Part shown: piece by piece, positions 43,056-52,468 of the stretch
Position numbering within the stretch: the stretch's first letter is position 1
Layout of the letters: each line of letters begins with the position of its first letter
DNA from: Cytobacillus luteolus
GTDB lineage: Bacteria > Bacillota > Bacilli > Bacillales > Bacillaceae_L
Length of the DNA stretch: 64,000 bases
Assembly: GCF_017873715.1 (NCBI RefSeq)
Contig: NZ_JAGGKM010000005.1
Coordinates: 248,001 to 312,000 of the forward strand
Direction of reading: 5' to 3'
Position numbers and translations under genes: made by a program
Notes under the pieces: model-generated
Told to the model about the DNA's origin: nothing
Seen by the model: the letters and a program-made list of their open reading frames with translations, nothing else
The model's database searches: none

Positions 43056-43091
43056 ACGCCTTGTCATTTCTTTAGGCAAGGCGTTATTTTT
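43056..43091 (+). terminator. Terminator of the degV-family gene
   Basis: ACGCCTTG (43056-43063) and CAAGGCGT (43077-43084), then T residues. Confidence 0.8.
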
Positions 43092-43112
43092 AAAAATATA
43101 AAGGAGAACAAA

Positions 43113-44606
43113 ATGAGATTTGTTGAAACTAATGGATTACTTACCCCAGAACTACTAATCACTACCACGCAGGACCCCGTTAAAATTAGCAAAATTCCAC
43201 AAATACTAACTCCAGAGCTAAACCTACATTATCCATTCACTAATGAACTTCAAACACACCTCCAAGGAAAACAACTACTCTTAGACGAACTACCATTCTC
43301 TCTCTCACAACTTTATGAACATTACTTAAATGGGTATATTTCCTTTAGAAAAGGGATTCTAAACCAAAATAAAATACTTAATTGTACAAGGTGCGGTAAC
43401 GAAGACCCAGCCCTGTTTGCTTCCTTTGATTGCGCACGTTGTCACACCCATTGTAACTATTGTCGAAAGTGTATAACGATGGGCAGAATTAGTGAATGTA
43501 CACCTTTAATCTCATGGACTGGTCCAGAATCATCATTCCCTCCTCCCGACCAAATCCTCACCTGGTCAGGTACTCTTTCTCAAGGCCAGCAAACAGCTTC
43601 AGATAAAGTTGTAGAAGCAATTCAGAACAACTCGAATCTACTTGTTTGGGCTGTATGTGGTGCAGGGAAAACAGAAGTGCTTTTTAAGGGAATCGAAACA
43701 GCTCTTTATTCTAAAAAGAACGTATGTATAGCAACTCCAAGGACAGACGTTGTTATTGAACTTGCTCCCCGAATAAAGGATTCATTCAATACCATTGATG
43801 TTATCGCCCTTTACGGAGGCAGCGAAGACCGCACAAAAACAGCCCCAATAACGATCACAACCACCCACCAGCTGCTCCGATATTATCAGGCTTTTGACGT
43901 AATCATTATTGATGAAGTGGATGCATTTCCTTACTCAGTCGAACCGATGCTTCAGTATGCAGTAGAGCAAGCGAAAAAGAAAAACTCGACTACTATTAAT
44001 CTCACAGCAACACCGAATCAACAATGGCAGCGTGAGTTAAAAAAAGGAACCCGACCAACAGTAACCATACCTGCAAGATATCACCGTCATCCTCTGCCAG
44101 TTCCACAATTCAAGTGGTGTGGAAATTGGCGGAAACACTTGAAAAAGGACAAGCTACCTCCAACTTTGTTAGGATGGATTAATTTTCATCTATCCATCAA
44201 CAAACAAGGTTTTCTATTTGTACCGAGAATTGATTTACTAGAACAAATCGTCATTATTTTAAAAAAGCTCAATAATAGAATAGAAGGGGTCCATGCTGAA
44301 GATCCATTTAGAAAGGAGAAAGTCACTTCCTTTAGAAAAGGAGAAATCCCAATCCTAGTCACAACAACCATTTTAGAAAGAGGAGTAACTGTCCCTAATA
44401 TTGATGTTGCAGTATTAGGTTCCGAAGATCAAATTTTCACAGAAAGCGCACTTGTTCAAATTTCAGGAAGGGTAGGACGTAGTGCAAAGTATCCTACAGG
44501 AGACATCATTTTTTATCATTATGGAAAAACAAAAGCAATGCTAGCTGCAAAACGTCAGATACAAAATATGAACAAAGAAGCAGTTGAGCAAAATCTACTA
44601 AATTAG
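43113..44606 (+). CDS. comFA: Competence DNA-import ATPase ComFA
   Basis: 497 residues. An N-terminal four-cysteine zinc finger (Cys91, Cys94, Cys107, Cys110, plus CNYCRKC nearby), required for ComFA function, precedes a DEAD-box-like motor: Walker A CGAGKTE (182-188), DEVD (267-270), LTATP, and ISGRVGRS near the C-terminus. It helps pull single-stranded DNA through the membrane channel during transformation. First gene of comFA-comFB-comFC. Confidence 0.95.
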   Translation: MRFVETNGLLTPELLITTTQDPVKISKIPQILTPELNLHYPFTNELQTHLQGKQLLLDELPFSLSQLYEHYLNGYISFRKGILNQNKILNCTRCGNEDPALFASFDCARCHTHCNYCRKCITMGRISECTPLISWTGPESSFPPPDQILTWSGTLSQGQQTASDKVVEAIQNNSNLLVWAVCGAGKTEVLFKGIETALYSKKNVCIATPRTDVVIELAPRIKDSFNTIDVIALYGGSEDRTKTAPITITTTHQLLRYYQAFDVIIIDEVDAFPYSVEPMLQYAVEQAKKKNSTTINLTATPNQQWQRELKKGTRPTVTIPARYHRHPLPVPQFKWCGNWRKHLKKDKLPPTLLGWINFHLSINKQGFLFVPRIDLLEQIVIILKKLNNRIEGVHAEDPFRKEKVTSFRKGEIPILVTTTILERGVTVPNIDVAVLGSEDQIFTESALVQISGRVGRSAKYPTGDIIFYHYGKTKAMLAAKRQIQNMNKEAVEQNLLN

Positions 44607-44669
44607 CATTTCCACTTTCTGTTATTCTGTGGCATAATGTAATCATATTTACTTTAAGGTGGTAGAGTG

Positions 44670-44966
44670 ATGATGTTGGTGAAAAATGCGATGGAACCAT
44701 TAGTAGCAGAGGTTTTAAATGATAATTGGCAATTGATCAATATGCCATGTAAATGCGAACAATGCAAAAACGATGTCTTCGCGCTAGCATTAAACCTAAT
44801 TCCCCCACGTTATGTGTCAAAAGCAAATGGATATGCGTATGTGAAGGCGCAGTATTTTGACAAACAGATGCATGCGAATATATTAGTGAAAATTGGAGAA
44901 GCAACTAGAAAAGTTTCAGAACAGCCGCAATGTGATAACTATACTAAGGAGGGTGTTAATGCTTAG
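44670..44966 (+). CDS. comFB: Late competence protein ComFB
   Basis: 98 residues from ATG 44670 with AAGGTGG upstream (GTG 44667 also possible). Matches ComFB in size, position and cysteines (CKCEQCKNDVFALALNLIPPRY). Some ComFB-family proteins of other bacteria bind cyclic dinucleotides, and this motif region is where they do so; here binding is untested. It overlaps comFC by 8 bases. Confidence 0.9.
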   Translation: MMLVKNAMEPLVAEVLNDNWQLINMPCKCEQCKNDVFALALNLIPPRYVSKANGYAYVKAQYFDKQMHANILVKIGEATRKVSEQPQCDNYTKEGVNA

Positions 44967-45669
44967 CTGCCTTATATGTAATGGTCCCCTGATCTGTACT
45001 AATACCTGGGGGAAGCTACTATCTCTGTCTAATTCTTCTTCACTATGTGAACAATGCTCCAGTAAACTAGAAAAAATCAAAGGTGAAACCTGCTCAATTT
45101 GTGACCGTCCTTTTTCTAATCTAGCTCCCGAATACCGCCAAGAAAATACATGCCTTGATTGTATGAAGTGGCAAAAGGACAATCGATGGCAGGATATCCT
45201 TATTAAAAACAGATCCGTCTACACCTATAATCCCTTTTTAAAAGAAACCCTTTCCCTATTCAAATTTCGTGGTGACCACGCAATCTCACAAATCTTTAAG
45301 CAAGACTTTAAAAGAACCTTCACTAAACACTTCGATAAAAAATCTATCATAGTCCCGATTCCACTCAGTAATGAACGATTATATGAACGAGGTTTTAACC
45401 AGGCGAAAGTGCTTGCTGAATTACTTCACCTACCCATTAGCGAACCCCTAACTCGAATCCACCTTGAAAAACAATCAAAAAAGTCCCGAAGCGAAAGACT
45501 CCGAACAACTAACATATTCCACTTAAAAGAATCAATTAAGTTAAAAGGGGCAGAGATTGTTTTAATCGATGATATATATACAACTGGCACAACACTCCGT
45601 CATGCTGCAGAAATATTGAAAGAAGCAGGAGCTCTATCTGTATCCTCCCTTACATTAGCTAGAGGTTAA
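44959..45669 (+). CDS. comFC: ComFC phosphoribosyltransferase-like competence protein
   Basis: 236 residues from ATG 44959 (AGGAGGG upstream), overlapping comFB. N-terminal cysteine pairs (CLIC, CEQC, CSICDRPF, CLDC) form a zinc-binding part; the C-terminal phosphoribosyltransferase domain carries the PRPP loop VLIDDIYTTGTT and NERLYERGFNQA. ComFC works with ComFA in DNA uptake and processing; its substrate is not settled. Confidence 0.93.
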   Translation: MLSCLICNGPLICTNTWGKLLSLSNSSSLCEQCSSKLEKIKGETCSICDRPFSNLAPEYRQENTCLDCMKWQKDNRWQDILIKNRSVYTYNPFLKETLSLFKFRGDHAISQIFKQDFKRTFTKHFDKKSIIVPIPLSNERLYERGFNQAKVLAELLHLPISEPLTRIHLEKQSKKSRSERLRTTNIFHLKESIKLKGAEIVLIDDIYTTGTTLRHAAEILKEAGALSVSSLTLARG

Positions 45670-45769
45670 ACTTTTACCAATCGACAATTCCCAACAAATT
45701 TCTTCTTTATATATCACTCAATTAACCGATATAATACTTACAGAGATATTTTTAGGGGGAACCGGAAAA

Positions 45770-46168
45770 ATGGCACTAACAAATTGTCCAAACTGTAATG
45801 CTTTATTTGTAAAAACAAATCTTCGTGATGTATGTGAAGCATGTTATAAAGAAGAAGAAAAACAATTTGAAACGGTATATCAATTTATTCGCAAACGTGA
45901 AAACCGCACAGCAACAATGTTACAGGTAGTAGAAGCGACTGAGGTTGAGGAAGAGTTGATTTTAAAATTTATAAGAACAGGACGTTTAAAACTAGCGAAC
46001 TTTCCTAATTTAGGGTATCCATGTCAGAAGTGTGGAACGCTAATTAGAGAAGGTAAATTATGTGGGCATTGTTCTTCGGATATACGTTCTCAACTTTCTG
46101 AGCTAGAAAAAGAGCAAGTAAGACAACGCGAAATTAAGGATCGTAATAAAACAACATACTTCAGCTAA
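45770..46168 (+). CDS. yvyF: Flagellar-operon protein YvyF
   Basis: 132 residues. Zinc-binding CPNC...CEAC at the start and CQKC...CGHC in the second half flank a helix-turn-helix-like middle (MLQVVEATEVEEELILKFI). Size and position before flgM fit the YvyF family of flagellar operons; its biochemical role is not known. GGGGGAACC precedes ATG 45770. Confidence 0.9.
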   Translation: MALTNCPNCNALFVKTNLRDVCEACYKEEEKQFETVYQFIRKRENRTATMLQVVEATEVEEELILKFIRTGRLKLANFPNLGYPCQKCGTLIREGKLCGHCSSDIRSQLSELEKEQVRQREIKDRNKTTYFS

Positions 46169-46184
46169 TTTTTAGCGTGAAATG

Positions 46185-46211
46185 TAAACTTTTTTAATTC
46201 ATAGCCGATAC
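46185..46211 (+). promoter_or_regulatory. Sigma-D promoter of flgM
   Basis: TAAA (46185-46188), 15 bp, GCCGATAC (46204-46211): only the last base differs from the sigma-D consensus TAAA-N15-GCCGATAT. It lies 47 bases before flgM. Confidence 0.85.
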
Positions 46212-46257
46212 TAAGAGTAGAAAGAATTGATGCGGTTATGAAAGTGAGGAAAACGTC

Positions 46258-46518
46258 ATGAAAATTAACAATCTTGGTCCAACGGGAATTAATCCATATA
46301 AAAAACAAATGAACAAAATGGCGGCTGTTGAAAGTAAGGCTTCTAAAGCAGATAAAGTAGAGATCTCTTCAGAAGCTAAACAACTGCAAGAAACTTCACC
46401 TGTAACGGTAGCTAGACAAGAGAGAGTAGATGCATTAACTAAACAAGTACAAAGTGGAAACTACAAAATTGATGCAAATGCCATCGCAAAAAGCGTATAT
46501 GATTTTTATACAAAATAA
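46258..46518 (+). CDS. flgM: Anti-sigma-D factor FlgM
   Basis: 86 residues. N-terminal MKINNLGPTGINPYKKQ and the C-terminal sigma-binding helices (VEISSEAKQLQ, RVDALTKQVQSGNYKIDANAIAKSVYDFY) are typical. It holds sigma-D inactive until the hook-basal body is complete. The sigma-D promoter upstream gives the usual negative feedback. Confidence 0.95.
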   Translation: MKINNLGPTGINPYKKQMNKMAAVESKASKADKVEISSEAKQLQETSPVTVARQERVDALTKQVQSGNYKIDANAIAKSVYDFYTK

Positions 46519-46547
46519 GAAATCAGTAATTACTAATTACTGATTTC
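46519..46547 (+). other. Perfect hairpin between flgM and flgN
   Basis: A perfect 13-bp inverted repeat starting GAAATCAGTAATT, 3-base loop, directly at the flgM stop. No T-run follows, so it is more likely an RNA-processing or stability element than a full terminator. Confidence 0.6.
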
Positions 46548-46573
46548 ATTATGTTCATTGAGGAGGGGGAAGA

Positions 46574-47068
46574 ATGTCGACTGAACAATTAGTAAAAACA
46601 TTACAAAAGCTAGCTGTTTTGCATGAGCACTTATTAACGATTGCCAAACAAAAATCAGACATACTAAAAAATGGCGACATTGATGCCCTCAACCAACAAA
46701 TGAAAGAAGAACAGAAATACGTACTTGCTATAAAACAAATCGAAAATGAGCGGATAATGCAAGTTCAACATCTTTTAGAAAATTATAGACTCAGAGACGA
46801 AGAGTATACACTAACAAAAGTGATTGAAATCTCAAAAGAACCTTTCAAACAAAGGTTAATTGATATCCAGCAAAAACTAGTATATATCCTTGATGAACTT
46901 AAGCAAGTAAATGCTTTAAACCAGCAACTAACACATCAGTCACTACAGTTTGTGAATGTGACACTAGATATGTTGAGGCCGGAAATAACAACAACAAACT
47001 ATGGTCACCCCGAAAAAAAACAAAAAGACGAACACAGTAACCGCTCGATGTTCGATTCAAAAGCGTAA
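46574..47068 (+). CDS. flgN: Flagellar chaperone FlgN
   Basis: 164 residues, all-helical and Gln/Glu-rich, starting STEQLVKTLQKLAVLHEHLL with the FlgN domain over about 1-145. It is the export chaperone for the hook-junction proteins FlgK and FlgL, whose genes follow 18 bases later. GAGGGGG site at ATG 46574. B. subtilis name yvyG. Confidence 0.9.
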   Translation: MSTEQLVKTLQKLAVLHEHLLTIAKQKSDILKNGDIDALNQQMKEEQKYVLAIKQIENERIMQVQHLLENYRLRDEEYTLTKVIEISKEPFKQRLIDIQQKLVYILDELKQVNALNQQLTHQSLQFVNVTLDMLRPEITTTNYGHPEKKQKDEHSNRSMFDSKA

Positions 47069-47085
47069 GGTAGGAGGAAAAAGAA

Positions 47086-48645
47086 ATGCGTTCAACCTTT
47101 CATGGTTTAGAAACTGCCCGCCGAGGTATGTTTACACAGCAAGGAGCATTACACACAACTGGACATAACATTGCAAATGCGAACACACCTGGATATACAC
47201 GCCAACGTGTTAATTTCGTGCAGACTTCCCCTTACCCTACAGCTGCAATGAATCGACCACAAATTCCAGGTCAAATGGGAACAGGGGTAGAAGCAGGCAC
47301 TGTACAACGTATTCGTGAAAGCTTTTTAGACGTTCAATATCGTAATGAAAATAATAAAGTGGGTTACTACGAGTCACGTTCGAACGCTCTTCAGAAAATG
47401 GAAGAAATCATGAATGAGCCATCTGAGGCTGGATTATCAGTAACACTAGACCGTTTTTGGCAGTCGCTTCAAGACTTAGCGGTCAACCCGTCAAATGCTG
47501 GAGCACGTTCAGTTGTTCGCCAACGTGGGATTGCAGTAGCTGAAACTTTTAATTATCTATCAAGTTCGTTAACTGGTATTCAAAAAGATTTAAAGAATGA
47601 GATAACTGCTGTTGGAACGGAGGTAAACTCCATTGCAAGGCAAATACACACCATTAACAAACAAATAGGTGATATTGAACCGCATGGTTACTTACCTAAT
47701 GATTTGTACGATGAACGTGATAGATTGCTAGATAGTTTATCAAAGCTTGTTAATATTAAGGTTACTCCAGAGGCAAGCGGTGGAAATTCCTTAAATATTG
47801 CTGAAGGTAAATTTAAAGTTGATATAGTAGATGCTGCTGGTAATTCAATTGCTACTCTAGTAGATCCTGCAGCTGCAGATATTAATGAGTTACAGGTAAA
47901 TTATAATAGCAATGGCCTGGTTGACAGTGTTACTGTCGGAGGAACAACCGTTCCGTTAGATAGTAAAGCTGGAAGCTTAACTAGTCTAATCCATTCATAT
48001 GGTTATATGGATAATGGCCAGGAAAAAGGCTTATATCCTGATATGCTACGTGATCTTGACGAAATGGCCTTTGAATTTTCGAAAGAGTTTAATAGAGTTC
48101 ATAGTGATGGCTGGAATATCACTAGCATTAATTCGGATCCGCAAACACATACAGGAAGTAATTTCTTTGCATATGATTCTAACGTTGCATCACCAACTGA
48201 TACCAATAAAAAAGGGGCAGCATCAGCACTTATTTTAAGCACAGATATTAAGAATTCACTAGATAATATTGCAGCGGCCTCTGCTCCTCAAACGGGTAAC
48301 AAGGCATTCCTAGGTGATGGAAGCAATGCAATCGCTCTAGCGGAGGTTAAAAACAAAAACTTAACGTTAGGTGGTAACTCTACCAATTTACAAAACTACT
48401 ATGAAGGTATGATAGGCGAAATGGCCGTACTTTCTCAGGAAGCAAGACGTATTACGAACAATAGCGTAGTTTTACGTGAATCAGTAGAAAACCGCCGCCA
48501 ATCGGTAAGTGGTGTTTCACTAGATGAAGAGATGACAAATATGATTAAATTCCAGCATGCATATAACGCCTCTGCTCGTATGATTACGGTTACTGATGAA
48601 ATGCTTGATAAAATTATTAACGGTATGGGTGTTGTAGGAAGGTAG
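47086..48645 (+). CDS. flgK: Flagellar hook-junction protein FlgK (HAP1)
   Basis: 519 residues. The conserved start STFHGLETARRGMFTQQGAL, HNIANANTPGYTRQRV and the C-terminal VSLDEEMTNMIKFQHAYNASARMI are diagnostic. It links hook and filament. The length is close to the B. subtilis protein. RBS AGGAGG. flgL starts 12 bases after the stop. Confidence 0.96.
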   Translation: MRSTFHGLETARRGMFTQQGALHTTGHNIANANTPGYTRQRVNFVQTSPYPTAAMNRPQIPGQMGTGVEAGTVQRIRESFLDVQYRNENNKVGYYESRSNALQKMEEIMNEPSEAGLSVTLDRFWQSLQDLAVNPSNAGARSVVRQRGIAVAETFNYLSSSLTGIQKDLKNEITAVGTEVNSIARQIHTINKQIGDIEPHGYLPNDLYDERDRLLDSLSKLVNIKVTPEASGGNSLNIAEGKFKVDIVDAAGNSIATLVDPAAADINELQVNYNSNGLVDSVTVGGTTVPLDSKAGSLTSLIHSYGYMDNGQEKGLYPDMLRDLDEMAFEFSKEFNRVHSDGWNITSINSDPQTHTGSNFFAYDSNVASPTDTNKKGAASALILSTDIKNSLDNIAAASAPQTGNKAFLGDGSNAIALAEVKNKNLTLGGNSTNLQNYYEGMIGEMAVLSQEARRITNNSVVLRESVENRRQSVSGVSLDEEMTNMIKFQHAYNASARMITVTDEMLDKIINGMGVVGR

Positions 48646-48656
48646 GTAGATAAATA

Positions 48657-49532
48657 ATGCGAATTACTCAAAATATGTTAGCCAATAACTCACTTCGTCA
48701 TCTTAGTAAAAGTTATGAACGCATGGGTGTCTACCAAGACCAACTTGCAACTGGAAAAAAAATTAACCGACCATCTGATGACCCAGTTGTTGCGATGAAA
48801 GGGATGCACTATCGAACCAATCTAACTGAGATTGAGCAATACAAACGTAACCTATCGGAAGTGTATGCTTGGATGGAAAATTCAGACTCGAGTTTAGACC
48901 ATGCAAATTCGGTGCTTCATCGTGTGAATGAACTCACTCTTCAAGGGAAAAATGGTACTAACAGCCCTGAAGACCGCCAGGCAATTGCTAGAGAGATTGA
49001 ACAGCTAATGCAGGACGTGAAAACTGTTGCAAATACGCAGGTTGCAGGAAAATATATCTTTAATGGAATAAACATAAATGAAGCACCCGTGTCAGGAGAT
49101 AACACTTTAATAGTTACTCAAAATACTCAACCCTTTGAGGTTGAAGTATCAAAAGGAGTAAAATTAAAAGCGAATATTAACCCTAGTAACGTGTTTTCTC
49201 AAGATCTATTCAACACTTTACAACAAATTAAAGAAGGATTAGAAACGAATGATATTTCTAATATGGATGACCTTCTAAATCAACTAAGTGGACATCAGGA
49301 AAGTTTATCAGCAGAACGCTCAGAGCTTGGTGCACGTTACAATCGGTTAGAATTAGTTGAATCTCGTATTGATGTACAAACTATTATTGCTTCAAGAATA
49401 CTTTCAGATAATGAAGATGCAGATATTGAGAAGGTAATAACAGATTTAAAAATTCAGGAATCTGTACACCGCGCGGCCTTAGGTGTTGGCGCACGAATTA
49501 TCCAGCCATCTTTATTAGACTTTTTACGTTAA
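48657..49532 (+). CDS. flgL: Flagellar hook-filament junction protein FlgL (HAP3)
   Basis: 291 residues. Starts MRITQNMLANNSLRHL, with flagellin-like GKKINRPSDDPV and closing RAALGVGARIIQPSLLDFLR. It forms the second junction layer between FlgK and flagellin. A clear terminator follows, separating the flgM-flgL part from yviE-fliW-csrA. Confidence 0.95.
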   Translation: MRITQNMLANNSLRHLSKSYERMGVYQDQLATGKKINRPSDDPVVAMKGMHYRTNLTEIEQYKRNLSEVYAWMENSDSSLDHANSVLHRVNELTLQGKNGTNSPEDRQAIAREIEQLMQDVKTVANTQVAGKYIFNGININEAPVSGDNTLIVTQNTQPFEVEVSKGVKLKANINPSNVFSQDLFNTLQQIKEGLETNDISNMDDLLNQLSGHQESLSAERSELGARYNRLELVESRIDVQTIIASRILSDNEDADIEKVITDLKIQESVHRAALGVGARIIQPSLLDFLR

Positions 49533-49556
49533 GCTATCTTAAAGATAGCTTTTTTA
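49532..49556 (+). terminator. Terminator between flgL and yviE
   Basis: AGCTATCTT (49532-49540) with AAGATAGCT (49542-49550), then TTTTT. It lies inside the otherwise continuous flagellar gene series and must be partly read through or followed by a new promoter. Confidence 0.75.
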
Positions 49557-49572
49557 CTAGGGAGTGATTTAA

Positions 49573-50163
49573 TTGCAACTACCGCAGATTCGATTAGAAA
49601 GCAAATATGCTAAAATTGGAATGAGAACCTCAAAGCCGGTACAGGATATTCAACAAACACCAGCTGATCTATCAATCAAACAACTTAAAGCTGATTTGAA
49701 AATAAGAACACTTCCTGGAAAATTAACAATCGACCAAACACAGGCAAGAGCCGACGTGGATTTAAAAAGTATTGCTCGACGAATCGAAGAATTTTCTAAT
49801 GAAGGATACCAAGCTTTGCTAGATGGAATTGCTAGAAGAGCTCAGGAGGGTGACCAAATAATGAAAGTTGAAAACGGTGGCCATCCGATAGCAGAACAAG
49901 CAGAAGTGAATAGTAAGAACCCTATATATGATTTTAATATTGGGTGGGTTCCATCACATGGGAGCGTTAAGATAAATTATTTACCTAGTGAAGTAAACAT
50001 AGATGTTACTGTTAATAAACCTATTATTGAGCCAGGAATTAATAAAGCCAAAACAGGCTATACCCCGGGAAAAACAAATATTTACTTAGAACAACAGAAT
50101 TCGCTTGTGATCGATTTTGATAACTTAAGGTTCATTGGGATAAACTATGAACAGAAAATCTAA
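49573..50163 (+). CDS. yviE: YviE family protein (DUF6470)
   Basis: 196 residues, TTG start at 49573 with GGGAGTGAT upstream. Begins QLPQIRLESKYAKIGMRTSKPV, the YviE pattern, and is rich in short beta strands (ADLSIKQLKADLKI). Found next to fliW in many Bacillales; role unknown, presumed flagellar. No signal peptide. Confidence 0.87.
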   Translation: MQLPQIRLESKYAKIGMRTSKPVQDIQQTPADLSIKQLKADLKIRTLPGKLTIDQTQARADVDLKSIARRIEEFSNEGYQALLDGIARRAQEGDQIMKVENGGHPIAEQAEVNSKNPIYDFNIGWVPSHGSVKINYLPSEVNIDVTVNKPIIEPGINKAKTGYTPGKTNIYLEQQNSLVIDFDNLRFIGINYEQKI

Positions 50164-50184
50164 GTGTAATAAGGTAGTGATAAA

Positions 50185-50640
50185 ATGAAAATACAATCAA
50201 AGTATCATGGGGAAATTGAAATAAATGAGAGTGAGATTATACAATTTGAGGGTGGAATACCAGGGTTTTTAGAAGAAAAAAGATTTGTTATTGTTCCACT
50301 TGCTGAAGAAGACAGTCCCTTACACATTTTGCAATCGGTAGAGACATCACAACTAGCATTTGTAACAACAAACCCGTTTACATTTTTTAAAGATTATGAT
50401 TTTGAAATACCTGATGCAGTAGTAAATAATTTAAATATCCGTTCTGAACAAGATGTAGCTGTGTTAGTTATACTAACTGTAAAAGAATCCTTTGAAGAAT
50501 CAACAGCAAATTTGCAGGCTCCTATTATTATTAATATGAAAGATCAGCTTGGGAAGCAAGTCGTCCTTAATGACCCAAGCTTCAAAACAAGGCATTTATT
50601 ATTTAATCCTAAACCCTCAATAGGTCAGGAGGTAAAATAA
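50185..50640 (+). CDS. fliW: Flagellar assembly factor FliW
   Basis: 151 residues with FliW hallmarks: FEGGIPGFLEEKRFVIVPL and SFKTRHLL near the end. FliW binds flagellin and, when flagellin has been exported, binds CsrA and relieves repression of hag. It ends directly at the csrA start, with the csrA GGAGG site inside its last codons. Confidence 0.95.
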   Translation: MKIQSKYHGEIEINESEIIQFEGGIPGFLEEKRFVIVPLAEEDSPLHILQSVETSQLAFVTTNPFTFFKDYDFEIPDAVVNNLNIRSEQDVAVLVILTVKESFEESTANLQAPIIINMKDQLGKQVVLNDPSFKTRHLLFNPKPSIGQEVK

Positions 50641-50874
50641 ATGCTAGTGCTAACGAGAAAGCTTAATGAGTCGATTAGGATTGGTGATGAGATAGAATTA
50701 ACAATTCTATCGATTGATGGTGAGCAAATAAAACTTGGCATAAAAGCACCAAGACATATTGATATTCATCGTAAAGAAGTATATCTTGCTATTCAAGAAG
50801 AAAATAACACAGCTACTTCAGGATCATTAGATTTGCTAAAGAAGCTAAATACACAATTAAAACACTCAAAATAA
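50641..50874 (+). CDS. csrA: Translational regulator CsrA
   Basis: 77 residues: [22 protein letters not shown] is the invariant start; [16 protein letters not shown] contains the RNA-binding region. It binds GGA hairpins in target mRNAs and represses hag translation. A candidate target hairpin is visible in the hag leader (51011-51052). Its stop codon lies in a terminator stem. Confidence 0.96.
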   Translation: MLVLTRKLNESIRIGDEIELTILSIDGEQIKLGIKAPRHIDIHRKEVYLAIQEENNTATSGSLDLLKKLNTQLKHSK

Positions 50875-50894
50875 AGAGTGTTTTTTTTTTTTTT
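50861..50894 (+). terminator. Terminator of csrA
   Basis: AACACTC (50861-50867) pairs with GAGTGTT (50876-50882), followed by a run of about 14 T residues. Confidence 0.88.
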
Positions 50895-50916
50895 AATAGA
50901 AATTTATAAAAACTAT

Positions 50917-50942
50917 TAAACAATGTGGAAATATGTCGATAT
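50917..50942 (+). promoter_or_regulatory. Sigma-D promoter of hag
   Basis: TAAA (50917-50920), 14 bp, GTCGATAT (50935-50942): one mismatch to GCCGATAT. The transcript would have a leader of about 110 bases. Confidence 0.75.
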
Positions 50943-51010
50943 TAGTATTGTAAGGTTAGTAGTAAGAAAAGACGGCCGCTTTTTCTTCTACTATCTAAAA
51001 ACAACTATAA

Positions 51011-51052
51011 TTGCTACCACAAGGATGTGGAACTAGCAAAAATTCAAGGAGG
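51011..51052 (+). promoter_or_regulatory. CsrA-binding sites in the hag leader
   Basis: CCACA (51017-51021), AGGA loop, TGTGG (51026-51030) puts a GGA in a perfect 5-bp hairpin loop, strengthened by TTGCTA (51011) and TAGCAA (51034). A second GGA, CAAGGAGG (51045-51052), is the hag ribosome binding site itself. This two-site layout matches the known B. subtilis arrangement. Confidence 0.8.
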
Positions 51053-51061
51053 AAAATTAAA

Positions 51062-52303
51062 ATGAGAATTAATGCCAACATTTCAGCATTAAACACTTAC
51101 AACAAGTTAAATAGTGCAACTAATGCACAAGCTAAGTCAATGGAGAAGTTATCTTCAGGTCTTCGTATCAACAAAGCAGGAGATGATGCTGCAGGTCTAG
51201 CAATCTCTGAAAAAATGCGTGGACAAATCCGTGGTTTAGATCAAGCTACTCGTAACTCACAAGATGGAATCTCAATGATTCAAACTGCTGAGGGAGCTTT
51301 AAACGAAACACATTCAATTCTTCAACGTCAACGTGAGTTAGCTACTCAAGCAGCAAACGACACAAACACAGCTGAAGACCGCAAAAACATCCAAGACGAA
51401 ATGGACCAATTAGGTAAAGAGATTGACCGTATTGCTGAGACTACACAGTTCAATACGAAAAATCTTTTAGATGGTTCTATGGATAGATCAACAACTGCAG
51501 GAGCTAATGTTAATACTAACTCATCACTTAAAATTGCTGGTGCAGCTGGTGGAACAGCTATTGCAGCCGATACAGCAGTCCTTACTACATTAGGAGATAA
51601 AGACGGAAATAGCTTAGGGATTCAAGCTACTGACACTGTCACTGTATCTTATGTTAAAAACGGAGAAACAAAAACAGTAACATTAGCTGGTGATGACACT
51701 ATTGCTGATATCGTTTCAGCAGGAGATTTTGGAGCGGCAGCTGTTGCTGATGGGAATATCTCTGTTACTGCAACTGGTACAGGTCATACAGGTGCAATCC
51801 ATGGGTTAACAGTTACTGTTAAAGATGCTGATGGAAATGTAAGAAGTGGAGCTTCAAGTGCACTTTCTAGCTTTGGTGAGACAACTCAAGCTACAGATAC
51901 AAACTCTGATGGTTCTGCGACATTCCAAATCGGTGCTAACACTGGACAGACTATTAACTTAGCGATTAAAGACATGGGTACTTCAGCTCTTGGTGTTAAA
52001 GACATTAAAGTTGGTTCTGCAGGTCAAGCAAGCACAGCTATCAAAGTTATCGACGGTGCTATCCAAAAAGTATCTGCACAACGTTCTAGCTTAGGTTCTG
52101 TACAAAACCGTTTAGAGCACACAATCAACAACTTAAGCACATCTTCTGAAAACTTAACTGCTGCTGAGTCTCGTGTACGTGACGTAGACATGGCTAAAGA
52201 GATGATGGAATCTACTAAAAATGGAATCCTTTCTCAAGCAGCTCAAGCAATGTTAGCTCAAGCTAACCAACAACCACAAGGTGTACTTCAGTTATTACGT
52301 TAA
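51062..52303 (+). CDS. hag: Flagellin
   Basis: 413 residues from ATG 51062. Conserved ends: MRINANISALNTYNKLNSA, LRINKAGDDAAGLAISEKMRGQ, and C-terminal RVRDVDMAKEMMESTKNGILSQAAQAMLAQANQQPQ ending LQLLR (segments given in parts). About 110 residues longer than B. subtilis Hag; the extra length is a central Thr/Ala/Gly/Asp-rich region (about 145-310) exposed on the filament. Secreted by the flagellar type III apparatus, chaperoned by FliS. Cysteine-free. Confidence 0.97.
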   Translation: MRINANISALNTYNKLNSATNAQAKSMEKLSSGLRINKAGDDAAGLAISEKMRGQIRGLDQATRNSQDGISMIQTAEGALNETHSILQRQRELATQAANDTNTAEDRKNIQDEMDQLGKEIDRIAETTQFNTKNLLDGSMDRSTTAGANVNTNSSLKIAGAAGGTAIAADTAVLTTLGDKDGNSLGIQATDTVTVSYVKNGETKTVTLAGDDTIADIVSAGDFGAAAVADGNISVTATGTGHTGAIHGLTVTVKDADGNVRSGASSALSSFGETTQATDTNSDGSATFQIGANTGQTINLAIKDMGTSALGVKDIKVGSAGQASTAIKVIDGAIQKVSAQRSSLGSVQNRLEHTINNLSTSSENLTAAESRVRDVDMAKEMMESTKNGILSQAAQAMLAQANQQPQGVLQLLR

Positions 52304-52311
52304 TAATTATT

Positions 52312-52349
52312 AAAAGAGGCACAGGGGCTTTTCCCCTCCCTCTTTTTTC
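52312..52349 (+). terminator. Terminator of hag
   Basis: AGAG...AGGGG pairs with CCCCT...CTCT across an interrupted stem, followed by TTTTTT. Confidence 0.8.
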
Positions 52350-52468
52350 TATTTAACGCTTAAGGGTGAAGGGATGTAGGCAATTGAATTATTTATAACA
52401 TAAGTGCATTAATAATTTTGCCTAAAGGCACCTCAAGTTGTTCTCAAAATTATACGTTAAGTCTTCAA

